A DNA stretch of 64,000 nt from Parus major (lineage: Eukaryota > Chordata > Aves > Passeriformes > Paridae), in assembly GCF_001522545.3 (NCBI RefSeq), contig NC_031769.1, forward strand, positions 8,608,470-8,672,469, read 5' to 3'. The number at the start of each line of letters is the position of its first letter. Within the stretch, counting starts at the first letter, position 1. Below, one piece after another: positions 27,501-40,547 of the stretch. The position numbers and the translations under genes are program-made. The notes under the pieces are model-generated. The model did no database searches. It saw nothing but the letters and a program-made list of their open reading frames with translations, and had not been told where the DNA came from.

Positions 27501-29794
27501 TATCTTCTAGGGCTGGAGTCTGGACTTGGGGAATAGCAACAGAAAGGTTCATTTCTCTTCTCTCTTCCTGCTCCCCACTCCTCTTTTACAAAATGATTAC
27601 TTTCTTCTTTTACTTTGGTGCACCCAAACTTGTCCAGAGCTGATCAAATAAAGCCCCCTGAGATCAGTGTCACTATTACAACTCTGAACCACATGCAGAT
27701 CCTGCAGAGCACCACAATGTTTTTTCCACACTTTTTAAGCATTTATCACTTTCCAGCACGGTTTCACAGTAACACTGAAGTTACTTTGGGGTCCTGCTTG
27801 CAGAAGATCAGTCTTTCTCCCTGAGCTGCCCTGGTGTCCTTGCACAGATAAAACGCTGGGAGCTCATCACAGAGAAACGTGCAGTGAGGCTGAAACATGG
27901 CAGCAAAGCCAAACTATGCCCATGCTTTCCTACTTTTTTTTTCCTAGCAAAGTAAACCTTAAATAAATAGAAGATGCACTATTTCAACCAATTTCAGTCT
28001 TTCCATCAACCAGCATGTTAAGAAAATCAGTTTTTTCCAGTAAGTCCCACAGTTGTTTCTGGTGCTCTAATCCAACCAACCCCCAATAATGCAGAGCCTG
28101 TAACTGGTACCAAGATCAGCTCCATCTCTGAAGCATCAATCCACACCAGCTTTAGTCTAAAATATCAAGTTTTCGATATTAACTGCAAAGAAGTATGACT
28201 TTATTGGGCTAGCTATATTTGGCACATATAGACATATAAAAGGAAAAATTCTGTTGTGGCAGCTCATTGTCAGTATCTCACAGAATTTGTATCTGGAAGA
28301 AATATCTGGCTATAAAGTCTCACATGTTTTCAATCTCAGGGAGTGTTCTGTATCCACTGCCTTACTGGAACCAGGATTTCATCACCTGATTAGTCAGTCA
28401 TTTCAGCCTGAAGGCTCCTTTCTCTTTTCTAACTTGTCCTGTGCCATCCCAGATCTGCTGCTTACAGTAACCACAAATGAAAAAATATGGGAAATAAAAA
28501 CTTGGGAACTTGTATTTTCTCTTTGCAAAAAGACACTGAGAAACTACTTTTCCTCCTCCATTTTCAGCCATATTACTACATGATGTGTTTTGATCTTATA
28601 GTTCTTGTATTTCTCAGGACATGATTACACCAGTGAAAAAAATAGTTTTGAAGTTTTTCAGTTATGTACTGAAAAATGCTATGGAGCTCTACTTGTAATT
28701 TGGCATGAAACACTACTAATATCATACATAATGTGGAAGGTGATGAAGGAAAACCTAAAAAAAAAAAGCCAGAGGGAGGTAATTCACTGACAAAGCAACT
28801 ATTCAGTGTGGTTGAGAATAATTTCCCTAGATTACTTCAAATAGGTTGTATTATTCAGAAATAATTTAACTTCCATGGTGATGCCAGCCAACAATAAAAA
28901 TGACATTCCATAGTTTCAGTTTCATATTTTTAGATGTAAAGCTCATTGTGGACACCTAAGCATGCACACAGAGAGCAGTTGTGCTTTCAGCATGCCATCT
29001 CAAGTAATGTTAAATTATTGCCCCTGGTTTGCTAGAGAAGTACCTTTGCACAAGCAGTGTAAGGAATTATCTACCAGTGTGCAGCTCTGGTGAGAATGGC
29101 TGTAATTCACAAGCATATTAGATGGCAACCTATGTTCTGTTTGCCTAAATTAATGTACCCTTGATGCAGCGTACATCACCACCTCTCCCTCAATGCTCTG
29201 ATAATAGAGTTTTGTAACTTGTAAAAGGATTACTTCAATCCAATCAGCAGGTGCTGGGATCAATGTGTGTCACACAAACACTTGCTAATCCCTTTTCTTA
29301 CAGCTCCCAGCTGCCAAAGGTGTTCAATGAAATCCCAGTGAAATGGATGGATACAGCCTGGTCTGGACTGACACAGGTTGTCACCTCTGGAGGAAATCTT
29401 GGAAAATGCATGTGCTGCTAAGCATTGCTTCAGCTGGACTGGTGGAGGCAGGTATACTTTTAAAAAGAAATGCAGCTAAGAAGTTAAACATTAAATAAAT
29501 GGAATACTTAATTATGAAATATTTACTCTACCTGGCTCTCTAAATATAGCAGAAGATAAAGAAATTCACTCTACAAGGAATCCCTTCTTAAGGAATATCA
29601 GCTACTTAATGGTGTCTTCTAGGTCTTAAAATACAACCACCCTCATCTCCTCCTCCTTACCCCCTTTCTTGAAATCTAAATTATGCCTATGAAGTTTCAC
29701 CCCTGCAATTACTTTGCTTTAAATAAACCTCGACAAAAAAGAGAAGATGATTGCCATAAAAGGAATATAATTTGCTCCCTTACAATCCCTGTAT

Positions 29795-29940
29795 TTGTAT
29801 AGCTCCTTCTTGTCCAACTGTCTCAAAGTGCTCACATTACTTCTGCAGGGGAGGCAAGTATCACTGCTGCTTCACAGATGGGAAATGAAAGGGCAGAAAC
29901 ATTGAAATGAATTGCCCAGGGTCACAGAATATGCTCCTAA
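29795..29940 (-). mobile_element. Ancient MIR/L3-like dispersed repeat
   Basis: The plus strand shows TATAGCTCCTTCTTGTCCAA, CTCAAAGTGCTCACATTAC, TTCACAGATGGGAAATGAAA and AATTGCCCAGGGTCACAGAA in that order. This corresponds to the reverse complement of the amniote-wide MIR/L3-type tail, whose landmarks are a TATAGCGCC end, CTCAAAGCGCTTTAC, CACAGATG.GGAAACTGAGG and TTGCCCAAGGTCACA. Exact subfamily cannot be set by eye. Confidence 0.68.
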
Positions 29941-31884
29941 ACCACTAATTTTTGCAGGAATATTCTTGACAGCTGTTTTTTACCCCATGATCATGTTTAC
30001 AGACATGGCTAAAAGTCAGGACACCTTAATGGATCCATATCTAATAAAATTTTTGTAATTACTAGTATATTACAAATGTTCTGACCGTGATGGAATTAGT
30101 ACAGATTTGGGTTGGGGATTTTTATAAATACATGGTTTAAGTGTCTGGTGAGTAGATAATTCATGCACATACTGAATGCTGTTTACACAAAGACATGCCA
30201 AGGTAAATAATATATATGTAAAAGATGAATTATCCAGAAGCAGTTTCTAAAATTTCTGTACTTCTTATAGTAGATTTCACTACAAAAGTCTTAAATAATA
30301 AATAGTCTTCACAAAAAGGAACAATATTACCTCAAAAAATTAAGGTCTAAACCTCTTAGCCACAGACTGCTATTTCACAGGATAGGATATGTTGTGACAC
30401 TTCTTAAAACTAAAAATAAATCCAAAACAAGAAAAAACTCAGCCCAAACCTTCCTATTAAAGACAGCTCTGCAGTACAGGAACTGGCGCCAAGGAGAGTG
30501 TCAGCTGAATTCATCAACTGAGACATTCTGGGAAGCATTTCTGGTAGCTTTGTTAAAATGTAAAAGCACAAGCATGTAAAAACTAGCTGAAAAACTGAAC
30601 AAAAATATACAAATCAAGTCCTTTGACTCTTTGTGATAAATATTGACACCCAACACTATTCTCAGAGAAAACTGCTATTTTCTTCTTACACATTAAATCA
30701 ATTTTTCAGATGATCCCTTCTCACTTCATTTTTTTACTAATGTTTTAACACCATACCACAATCCAAGACATATTTGTGATTCATTTATACGTCTGTTGTG
30801 TGTCTGAAATGAAAACTTTAAAAATATATTACTGCACATTAATTACCTGGCTGAAAACATAAAAACAAATTCCCTGGCTTCTTCTCGTAGCCCTGCTAAC
30901 TCAATTAAGCATCTAAATTTGGGTTCCCTGTTGGGTACTGCATTTTCAAATTTAAATTTCAATGAATTACAGTCTGTGTTTCTTTTCAGAGCACTTGTAT
31001 AGTCATCTTCCTTTACTACATATAAAAAAATTACCAAGAGATAAATAAGGAATTCTGAAAATGTCACGTTTAAAAATAATCCTCTCTTCAAGCGTGGTCA
31101 AATTCTACAGAGATAATGACACCAGTAAAACCCAGGCAACCATGACCAAGTATATCCAAGTGATACAGAAGATGATGTGATTTATAGATAGTCTGGAAAC
31201 ATATCACTATGTTATACACTGGTCTTCTTGAGGGCAGAAAGGAAAAAAATTACTTTTACAGACATAATACCCCTGCTAAAGTAAAAGGATAAATACTTAC
31301 TGCTACTCTTAAACTTGTGAATAAAACCCAAAAGTGCTTCTCCAGGAATAAATAATAACTCATAAAGGAAAACCCCTCTGCTTTTCAGTGTGGGTTTGGG
31401 GTTCTTTTTGGGTGGTGGGACAAGATAAGATACTGAACTGATAAGAGTTTCTACCTAAACACACACAGAGGTTGTAGAAAATTGAGAACATGCAATATGA
31501 AATCCAAGAAGTCTTTCAATTCATGCTGTACCCACAGCCCAGAAGCTGGCTATGCATATAAACACAAGTGACCATTAGGTTACTGTGAGAAAAATCAGGG
31601 AAAGAACAGACTGGATAATCAGCCTTTTCCTTAGAAATCTCCTGTAACAGCAAATGGACACTTCAAACTCCACCAATATCTTCAACGATCACATCCTTGC
31701 ACTCAGGACCATTCTGGAACCATGTCCACTACCGAGGAAGTTCCATGTTTGCACACAGAGAAGCAACACAATTATTGAGCTAGCAATCCCATGGATGCAG
31801 AGCAAATTCAGTGCAACAGTAAAAACAAACAAACAGTTTGACTATAAAAGACAGCTCAGAAAGCAGGCTGAATGAAATACTGAT

Positions 31885-31965
31885 TTTTTAATGGTTGGAC
31901 TTGATATTGGAGGTCTCTTCCTCCAATAAATGACTAAACTAAATGACTTTATGATTTCAGGACAG
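31885..31965 (+). mobile_element. CR1 3' tail fragment
   Basis: ATGGTTGGACTTGATATTGG followed by AGGTCTCTTCCTCCAATAAA and a TGACTTTATGATTT end matches the order of the CR1 3' tail (GGTTGGACTTGATGATCTTA, AGGTC.TTTCCAACCT, ATGATTCTATGATT) with several changes. Only the last roughly 80 nt are recognisable. Confidence 0.7.
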
Positions 31966-32226
31966 TAAGAAATGAAGAAACTTTTTTCACAGAAGCCCTT
32001 TCAGGACATAAGAGACAACTGTGGGAGAAGACACTTCTGCCCTACCCCTTCCATGTCACACTCACAGCCATGCTGAAGCAACATGCAGTAGGAAAATCAG
32101 CAATGCTGGCTGTGAGAAAGATGCAGCTGGCATCTACCCAGCTCCCAAATCTGGAGGAAGTGTCCCATTTTTCAGGTAACCTTTTATCCACACACCATGG
32201 GATTTTCAACTGACGCTGGCCTAGCT

Positions 32227-32397
32227 CAGTGATTCTCAAATATTTTTCTCATGAAAGCATTCAAAAGGGATTGTGAAGTGATGGTAGAAAAGCTTTGGAA
32301 GTGCATAAGCTGAAGACATCCTGCCTACTCCTGGGATTCTTGGGTTTCCATGGAAGCCAGTAAAGGATAACACTTTAAAGAAGTTTGAGGAACACTG
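32227..32397. mobile_element. hAT-Charlie-like non-autonomous DNA transposon (171 bp)
   Basis: The left end CAGTGATTCTCAAATATTTT and the right end AAGAAGTTTGAGGAACACTG form imperfect terminal inverted repeats of the Charlie/MER5 type, whose consensus ends are CAGTGGTTCTCAAAC and GTTTGAGAACCACTG. The 8 bp flanking them are GCCTAGCT on the left and GTCTAATC on the right. These share four of eight positions, including CTA at positions 3-5, consistent with a decayed hAT 8-bp target duplication. No transposase is present. The interior is not a sequence I recognise. Confidence 0.75.
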
Positions 32398-33189
32398 GTC
32401 TAATCCACAGATGAAAATATTTGAAGTGACAGAGGGCAGAATAAGAACAAGGAAAAAACAATGTGAAAGAGGACAGAAGAAGAAGCCAAGAACAGACTGT
32501 AGAGGTCAACAAAGAAGTGAAATGATGAAAGAAGACACTATACTGCAAAGGAAGAAAGTCAGAAAAACAAAAACCAAAACACAGCTAAATGCTATGGGAA
32601 GAAACAAATTTTGGTTATAGCTGGTAACTCTCAACATATCCTTGCATGCTGTTTCTTTTCCTTGGAACCCTTCCCTTCAACTGCTGAACAAGGAGAATAC
32701 ATTGAGGGAGTGACATTAGTAGTTTTGAGTAGACAGTAAAAGTACAGCTTTTAAACAGACTGTTAAACAGAGAGAAAAAGAACCTAAAATTTGGTGCATG
32801 TGCATGATTGCTAAGGATTTAGCAGATTGGGCATATACACTTGAAGAAAACTGTTATCAATTCAGAAGAGACTCAAAAAATGTGTGGAAGGCATCCTTTT
32901 CCAACATACAGTTATTTACTATAGACTGCACATCCTCAGTTTGGTTTTCACAAGCTTTTTCAATATGTATTTAATATCTTTCAGTCAGCTCTCCAAATAT
33001 GGAATACTTTGGTCTTAGATAATGAGGTGAAAACTAAATTCATAGAATGACATCTGACAAACTCAAGTCCAGAATTCCTTTATACTTTCATGTCATAAAA
33101 AAAGAGTAATGAGTGACAAAAAAGGGAAAAAATAATATCCTTTGATACAATCCTTTTTATGTTAAAACCAATATGGCAAGCTGTGAGAG

Positions 33190-33387
33190 CACAGCACTGG
33201 GACACCAGGGAATGGGGGTCTACTCCTGCCCCTGTTTCCAACCTTAAGGCTTGTCTTGGTCAAGATGCTTCCCTGTCTGTGCCTGAGTTTCCTGGACTAA
33301 AAAGACAGGATAATGACATTGCCCTTTAAACAGAGCTTTGAATCTACTGATGGAAAGTAGTATATAAGCACTGGCTTATTACTATTT
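33190..33387 (+). mobile_element. Ancient MIR/L3-like dispersed repeat
   Basis: In plus orientation this has the same landmarks as the repeat at 29795-29940: CTTGGTCAAGATGCTTCCCT, GTCTGTGCCTGAGTTTCCTG, AGGATAATGACATTGCC, and an end GAAAGTAGTATATAAGCACT that matches the GAAAGGCGCTATATAAGTGC terminus of this repeat type. The 5' part (CACTGGGACACCAGGGAATG) fits the head of the same family less well. Confidence 0.7.
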
Positions 33388-33743
33388 TGGTTACTGAAGT
33401 GAATTGAAAGGATCCTGGTGACTTAAATCAAAATTTCTTTTATCAGGCCCCAAAACCTGAAGGACAAAGTTTCTCAAAATTCAGTTATGAGGACACAAAT
33501 ATGGTAAGCCAAAGACTGGTGGATACCCTCAGATACCAGAGAGTTTTCTTGACTACAACAGAACTTCAAATGACACAGAAGCCATTAATGGACTTCCAGA
33601 AGAAATAGTGTATTAGGCACCATTAGTACATTTACTACAGCAATAAGACACCATCATGATGTTTTCAATCAAACTGGTCCAATGCAAACAAAGACACCAA
33701 AAGGTGAAAGGAGGAAGAATGAAGCAAGCACTTTTCTCAGGCA

Positions 33744-33766
33744 GGTGTGTGACACACACACACACC
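33744..33766. repeat. GT/CA simple repeat with inverted halves
   Basis: GGTGTGTG is followed immediately by an ACACAC run. The GT half is complementary to the CA half, giving a near loop-free inverted repeat. Confidence 0.8.
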
Positions 33767-36700
33767 CTTGAGAAGCAGCAGGACACCCCTCTGCTGTGAG
33801 CCAGCACTGCCCTGGGCATCTTAGGTTGCCGTGGTTAATAAACCCAACCCTTCCAGGTGCCTTCCCCTGCAGCAGATAAAGCAGTAGATAAATTGCTGCA
33901 GCAGAAATAGTCCTGCATTTAGAAAAGATTTGGGTTTGGATTCTGCATTAGCTTCATCCTTGAAGAAGTCCATCTTTTAAGCCCACCCCAGCCTACCACA
34001 CTGTCATGGTGACTGTCTCTTACTGACATGGTCTACACAGTTTGTTTTGATTCTTACAGGTTAAGAAGCACCCTCGATGCCTTTGACCTAACACATAATT
34101 ATAATACATACAAAACATGATTTTAAGATGAAAGTGGTTCTCTGGGTATCATTACTGCATGCTATTTACCAATTGCTATGTTTGAGCTAAAAAGCTCCTT
34201 TGGTATTGTCTGATGAATGAAGTGAATGTACACTTAAGGACACTTCCTGCTGCAGTACTCCCTCTGCAAGAGTGCTCCAAGGAACACTGTAGGACCACAG
34301 ATAAAAGGTTAGTTCTGTAACCTGCAGTTTTTGGGGTGAGCCCAGTGAAGTTCCACATGCTCCACACAGAGGTGAAGCTTGGAGTAATCTCATGGCAGAG
34401 CAGGTATATGAGGGTTTGTTGTGTTGATGGTACTTCTATACACAGTCCATCTATTCATGCAAATAATGTCTTGAAGCATTTAAATGATCTCTATCTGTTC
34501 TACTGGCAAAATATATCACTGGCAAAGACATGTGACATCTTTTCCATTAGCTTTTTTCTGTAATGTGACACAAGCAGATAAAAAGGGTTCTTTAACATAC
34601 ATCTCCAGTACTGATGTGGCTAAGATCACTGCAAATTAAATTTTATAAATTATCACTGCTGTGCTTTTCACCATTTCTGTCACTATATATTCACAATTTC
34701 CTCATCCCAAGGAGCACAAACAGCCTTGTCAGCTTCATTTGTGCACTGCTGAAAGAGACAAAAATTGCAAATATTGCAAGGAAAAGTTTTAAAATTTAAA
34801 ACACTAAATGGTTTTTTGTTAACACAGAAAAGTTGTATATATTGTATCTCTGCTCCCAAATATTTATCTATACCTGCAGAGGATACCACTGCTGTTCATG
34901 GTATTTGTACACAAGCATGCATGTGGGCATAAAGAACCCACCACTGAACAGTCATCTCAAAGCACATGATACTAAAAAAAATACACAAACCCTGAAAATA
35001 TACCAGTATTTAAAGGTATAAGAATGCCTAAATAAACATGAAGTAACACTGTGTCATAAATATATCACCAAGATCTAGGGCCTGATTCTGACTGGGCTCC
35101 CACCTGCTAATCACTCGTCTGCAGACGCGGCCGTGGGTGCAATTTCAGCTCAGATTTTCCTGCTGTAGCTTTTTCCCCCTTGTTATCTCAGTAGACATCT
35201 CCACTTTGGTGAGATGGATATTGAACTACCGTCCTGCTACACATTCTAGGAATATGCACACAGCAAGCAGCTCGGCATCAGCTCACACATGAACAGCCTT
35301 AGCTCCCATAAAATATTCATTCATTTAAAAAATATTTGCACCCTGCTGTCAAACTTAGACAAATTCATACTGAGCCTCAGAAAATAGCTGTTTTAATGGT
35401 AAATGATGTTCCAGAAACCTCTTTCAGGCTAAACACTCTCGTCAAAATTATTTTAATAAGAAAGATTAACAATTTCAACATTAGCTGCTAATCCCCTTTC
35501 ATTTGAAACTGTGCTGATAAAATTCTTTGCTTGTCATTCAAATAGTAAGTAATAATTATAGATTTGGGGCCTCCATCTCTTGCTTCATTAATAGTAAATT
35601 GCATGGAAGTCTGAAGCATAAAGTCAGCTTTGATACATCTCAAAATGCAATTTCCATAGCTTTCCTTAGCTATGTACAATTAATTACAGAGTTAATAAGA
35701 GGAATATGTTAATGAAAGGGAAATTATTCACTCAGACCACCTGGTCTTATCAAATTTCTTTAATATGTTTCCTTCTTTCTGTGAATTTGCATGACAGCAA
35801 GAACACAAATCATGGTGTGCATTGCTAGTCTTTCAGTTTTTTGTATTTGTATTTTTATATTTTATTTTATTTATAAGCTAAAGTCCACTTAAATTAAATA
35901 CAGAAAGAATGAAAGAAGCAGTCAGTAGTAAATAACTGACTGCATTTGTTTTCTCAAGTTCCATACCTTTATAATTTTAAAATAAAATTGCTTAAACAGC
36001 TTTATAATTACCAGACTCTCTTCAGTGCTGAAGTACAAATATAATGCATCCAAAAAGGAGACATTGTCATCTACTATTTTCTTTAAAGAAATGTGCTGCA
36101 TGTGCACATATTTAATAAAAGATGTTCAGAAACGTGCTTCAATTCACTGCAGCCTGACAGCTACCAGAGCTTAGTTTCTATGTGCAGAAGGGTTTTTGGA
36201 TGTTCACAGGAATATTTTAGTTGGTACAAAAAGCCCAGTCAGAAGGTGGCAAACCTTCACATAAATCATAAAAATAACACAGTTGTGATACACAGAGAAA
36301 TATTTCTTAAAGATGGGTCAAATCCAGAAACCAACCATCTTCAACAAACCTTGATGGATTTACTACTGACCAGACAGAGGACAAAAACATTTTAGGACCT
36401 GGACAGCAGCCCTCATAATCATTCCAGAAAGAAAAAGGCCAGAGAATAATTCCTAGAGCAGTGGCAGGTTGTGTTTGGAGGAGGTGATGCTTGTGAGCAG
36501 TTTATCACCCCTCCCTTCTATTCTTAGTTCAATGCAAAGGTCCAACATACAGCCAGCAACAAGAGGCAACTCATAATTCTCCCTTGCTATGAATAGGGTT
36601 TTCTTGACCAGCTTGGCAACCTAAAGCAGCATTAGCTCATGAGTTTAGGAGAAGAGGATAAGGGAGACATGACAGCATTGAGGGAGAGCTGCCAACTAGA

Positions 36701-37335
36701 AAAAAAGATATTACTCTGGTATGAAACAAAAGGACAGTTACATAAAGGAGACAAACTCAGTAAAATTATGTCGTTTATAAAGACATACTGGGGTAGGGAT
36801 GTAATATTTAAGGGTGGAATAGTTTACATGGTTTTGACCAAAAAGTAAAACAGTCCTCTTTTATTGAAGAGCAAATACTATGTCATCCACTTCCAAGCAA
36901 ACTTCAGATTATTTTAATGTTTATCTCCTTATTTAAAAAATCTTTCCACAGCTGCGTCGTGGGTGCATATGCAAAATTTGATCATCACAGGAGCATTCTG
37001 TCTGTGTCCTACACATCAAATTTTCCAAATACCACCCAAATTCTGTTACCTTACTCAGAAAACACTGACAAATTATGGTCTAATCCCAGAAGAAGTTTAC
37101 AGAAAGCAAAGTGTAAGTTTTTTTTTTATCTTGCCCTGAAGATGAGCATAACCAGACTTTGTTGAATCAGTGGAGGGACTGAACTGTCCTCATTACAAAT
37201 AACCAGGCCACATTCAATAATTTTTGCTGGCATGGCCCACACAAAGAGCTCTCCAAAATACTGATGGGAGTTGTCCCGGGCATCCTAAACTGCAGCTGGC
37301 TCAGCAGTGCAAAAACATAGCGCACTCTATGTTTT

Positions 37336-37420
37336 TTATGTCTTACTGTATTTTATTATGTTTTACTATGTTGATTATGTCTTACTGTTTTATTATGTTC
37401 TTCTATGTTTTACTTATGTC
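37336..37420. repeat. 39-bp minisatellite, about 2.2 copies
   Basis: The unit starting TTATGTCTTACTGT recurs at 37336, 37375 and (truncated, TTATGTC) 37414, a constant spacing of 39 bp. Within each unit shorter TATGTTTTACTATG-like words repeat, so the array probably grew from a TTTTATTATG-type motif. It lies inside a chance open frame on the plus strand. Confidence 0.85.
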
Positions 37421-40400
37421 TCTTTGGATGTATCATGAAGCAAGTCCCTGTTTCACCCTGAACTCTTGCACATTTTGAGAAGGTCTGAAGCTGTAGTTCC
37501 ATTTAGCACACATCATTTGATTTTAGCAGTGCACCCTGTCTGTCAACCCATGTGACTGATTTTTTTGACCCATAGTGAGTCCAAACTCACCACCTTCTCA
37601 TATCTGAACTCTTCCACCAGCTCAGAAATACTCTGTAACATATATTATCATCTTGGGTCTCCTGCCTGAGAAGTCTTCCTGAATCACCCTCTTTCTAGTA
37701 TTCTTCTAAACAGGCTTTTCCACCTGTTAGATCCAAAATATGATTGACTGCTGTATCTGCTACAAGGAGTTATCAAGGATTTAATGCATGATGTGAGCGT
37801 GCACAATAGGAAAAATACAGCAAGAGCACCTCATCACTGAGGGTGCATCTGGAGCCAAAAGACAAGACCTTCCAGATAAATGTTCATCTCCAGGAGACTC
37901 CACGGTTCATGAGACTCAGAAGCAGCTGAGTATTCAGTAACATTTCTTGTCTGAAGTATCAGAACTCAGACATTTTTCGTTACATCCCCATCTACTGCTA
38001 CTTGCTTCAGCTGATACTTGTCTTGCCTGGACATTAACTGGATGTCCTCTAGAAATACAAGAAAGCTGGGTGGAACAGAAAAAAGTCCAGATAGCCACTG
38101 AGATTTGTTTCAGCCAAGAAAATGATTCTTTCTTTTCACTTGGTTCACACAGTTGCATAACCTCGTTTTGTGTTACATATTTCTCTCAATGTAACACTTT
38201 TAAAATTAGTACTCAGAATATTAAGAGAAATGTTTTCTTTGTCTTTCTACTAAAAGCCTTAGGGAATGATGTAACTTGGATAAAAGTGTTCAACCAAAGC
38301 AGCTTAAACAAAGCTGGAATAAATACTTTACAGTCAAATGACAGAGCAAGATGTAGTCACAGAAATTTGGTGAGTTATTTCCAATCATGAATACATTAGA
38401 GGATAACAACTGGCATGGAAGAATATAGGAAAAAAAAGATTTTGAAATCAATTTCATACCATGTTCAAGAGGAATGTTTTTCTTGATTTAATACTGACTG
38501 CAATTGTCATTATTTCCTAAGGCACATTCACTAAAATTAATATAGAAAATGGGGGGCAACTTATTATGAAACAAATAAAAATGGAAGAATCAAAGAGTAA
38601 TATGTTCATGAATATTTTTTCTGAGTCTTATTGATGTAATCTATGTAGTACATTCTTCCATTTATTAGATTTATGGCTCTATTAGTAGAGCTGTTTCCAT
38701 ATGCCATGAGATTTTTTTTCACTTTTCTTCACGCTTTTCTTTGCTCCTGTATCTCAAGTCCCAGCTTTAAACAAACACAGGCAAATGTTTCAAAACAACT
38801 TAAACATTTGGGGAGGGAAAAAAAAAAGTAAAATGAAGGGATAAACACTATTTCATCAGCAGAGGATCTTTGAGGAGGCAGCCAGCTCTGCTTGTCCCTA
38901 AAAGCATGACAACTCAGGGTGAGATGGGTAAAGATTTTCCCATCCACAGTGTTTATGTCTTTTTGGGATATTGGCTATCGTGTCACTGAGTAATGCAATG
39001 TACAACAGCCCTTTCCCTTGTGACTCCTCCTGTCCAACTGCTCATGATGAAATGGCCTTTAGGGCCAAAGCTTTCTTGGGACTTAATTTTGTGAGACTGC
39101 TAAAACTATTTATACTGGCACAGCTGAAAGATAAGATGGGATTTAGATCCACTTAGCACATGTGTAAGGAGTTTATGCTTCTAGCTAAACTTTGCAACTG
39201 ACTTTTTTCCCTTCCCATATGAGGGAGGATTTTTTTTCTTCATTTTCTCAGTTGCAAGCTTTTTTTAAACAAGGTATTTATATTCTTGAGATGCGTGAGG
39301 AGGTATTAATGCTGGTAGAAGGAGATGGTGGGAAAAGGAAAAAAAAAAAATTAGAACCCATTTAATACTCAAACAAATGATTGGGACAAAGAGCTTGCTT
39401 TCCATACCTGCACTCCTCACCTTTGTCCCTGCCAGCATTAATCACCTCTGCAGCATCTGTGTCCCCAGGCAGTGCACTGCACTCATGCTCTGCATGCTGC
39501 TTTGCTCAGGAGATGTTTAGAGTTTATATAGATTAAGGTCAAGGTGGAAAGTACACCTGCTTCTAGCTCAGTGCTATTTGTTCTTACATGCTGGAGCTTC
39601 TCTCTTCATTTAGAGAAGTGTTTTAGATGCCTTTTGCTCCCTATTTTATTGCAGATTTAGGGATAATGTGAAGGAATTTCAGAAAGATGTAGTACAAGAT
39701 CTAGCAAATACCTTTTATTGTTGCTATGTGCCTTCAGTCACTCAGTTCTACACTCTTCCATATTCAGTTAAAAAAAAAATCTATAGCTGCTACCCCATAG
39801 AGCTCATTTCAAAAAGAATTCATTTCAAAAAATGAGAGTGAGGGGGAAATTGCTAAGAAACCTTCAGAAAGTTGCTATTCATAGCGTACAGGATAACAGT
39901 ATTATCAAAAACCCCCAGGTTCAGTCTTGGAAACTATTCCCTCCTTGTCACCCTTCCCAGTCCTACAGCAATCCTGCCAGTGATTCAGCACCAAAACTGA
40001 AGTGGATGCAAAATTCAGCACCTGGGGTTTGCCTGTTCCAACAGCACCAGGCCCCCAGCCCAGGCCCCCAGCTAAGGTTGTGTCACCTTCTGGGACACAA
40101 CCTGTCCCAGGACTGTGGCAGAAAGTTCTCCTATGAGGCCATCTTTCACTTCTCTGGGGTGAATGTCCTGGTTTTACAGGCATATTGCCAAAGACAAGGG
40201 GATTAAGCAGACTTACATCTCCTAGATAAAAGGCCATAGATTTCAGGCTGAAGCTCATCTGCTCCCACCAACTCATTCAGCCCAAGTATGAAATTTTATT
40301 CTCTTTCTGAAAAGAACATCATCACAAACAATCACATATTGTTATTATTTCCAATAAATGAAACATTTTCATACCCTCTGGGAGAAGATTTCTCAGATTT

Positions 40401-40509
40401 CAGCTTCCAAAAAATACTGAAAAAGACCTTTTGTAAATTCACACTTTCTGAAATTCTAATTGATGTATAATGCTCCAAACTTTGCACATCTGTCTTTACA
40501 AGGAAAAAA

Positions 40510-40547
40510 CCTGCAAAACACAGAAAATCCTGCGAAACACAGAAAAT
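40510..40547. repeat. 19-bp tandem duplication
   Basis: CCTGCAAAACACAGAAAAT at 40510-40528 is followed directly by CCTGCGAAACACAGAAAAT at 40529-40547. There is one difference between copies, which creates a CpG in the second. Confidence 0.9.

Noticed and set aside
37947..38390. 147-codon open frame on the plus strand
   Set aside because: No family resemblance, no splice-site or start context support; length is reachable by chance in 64 kb over six frames.
39832..40276. Overlapping 124- and 123-codon frames on opposite strands
   Set aside because: Pro/Gly/Ser-rich translations without motifs; antiparallel openness is typical of local composition.
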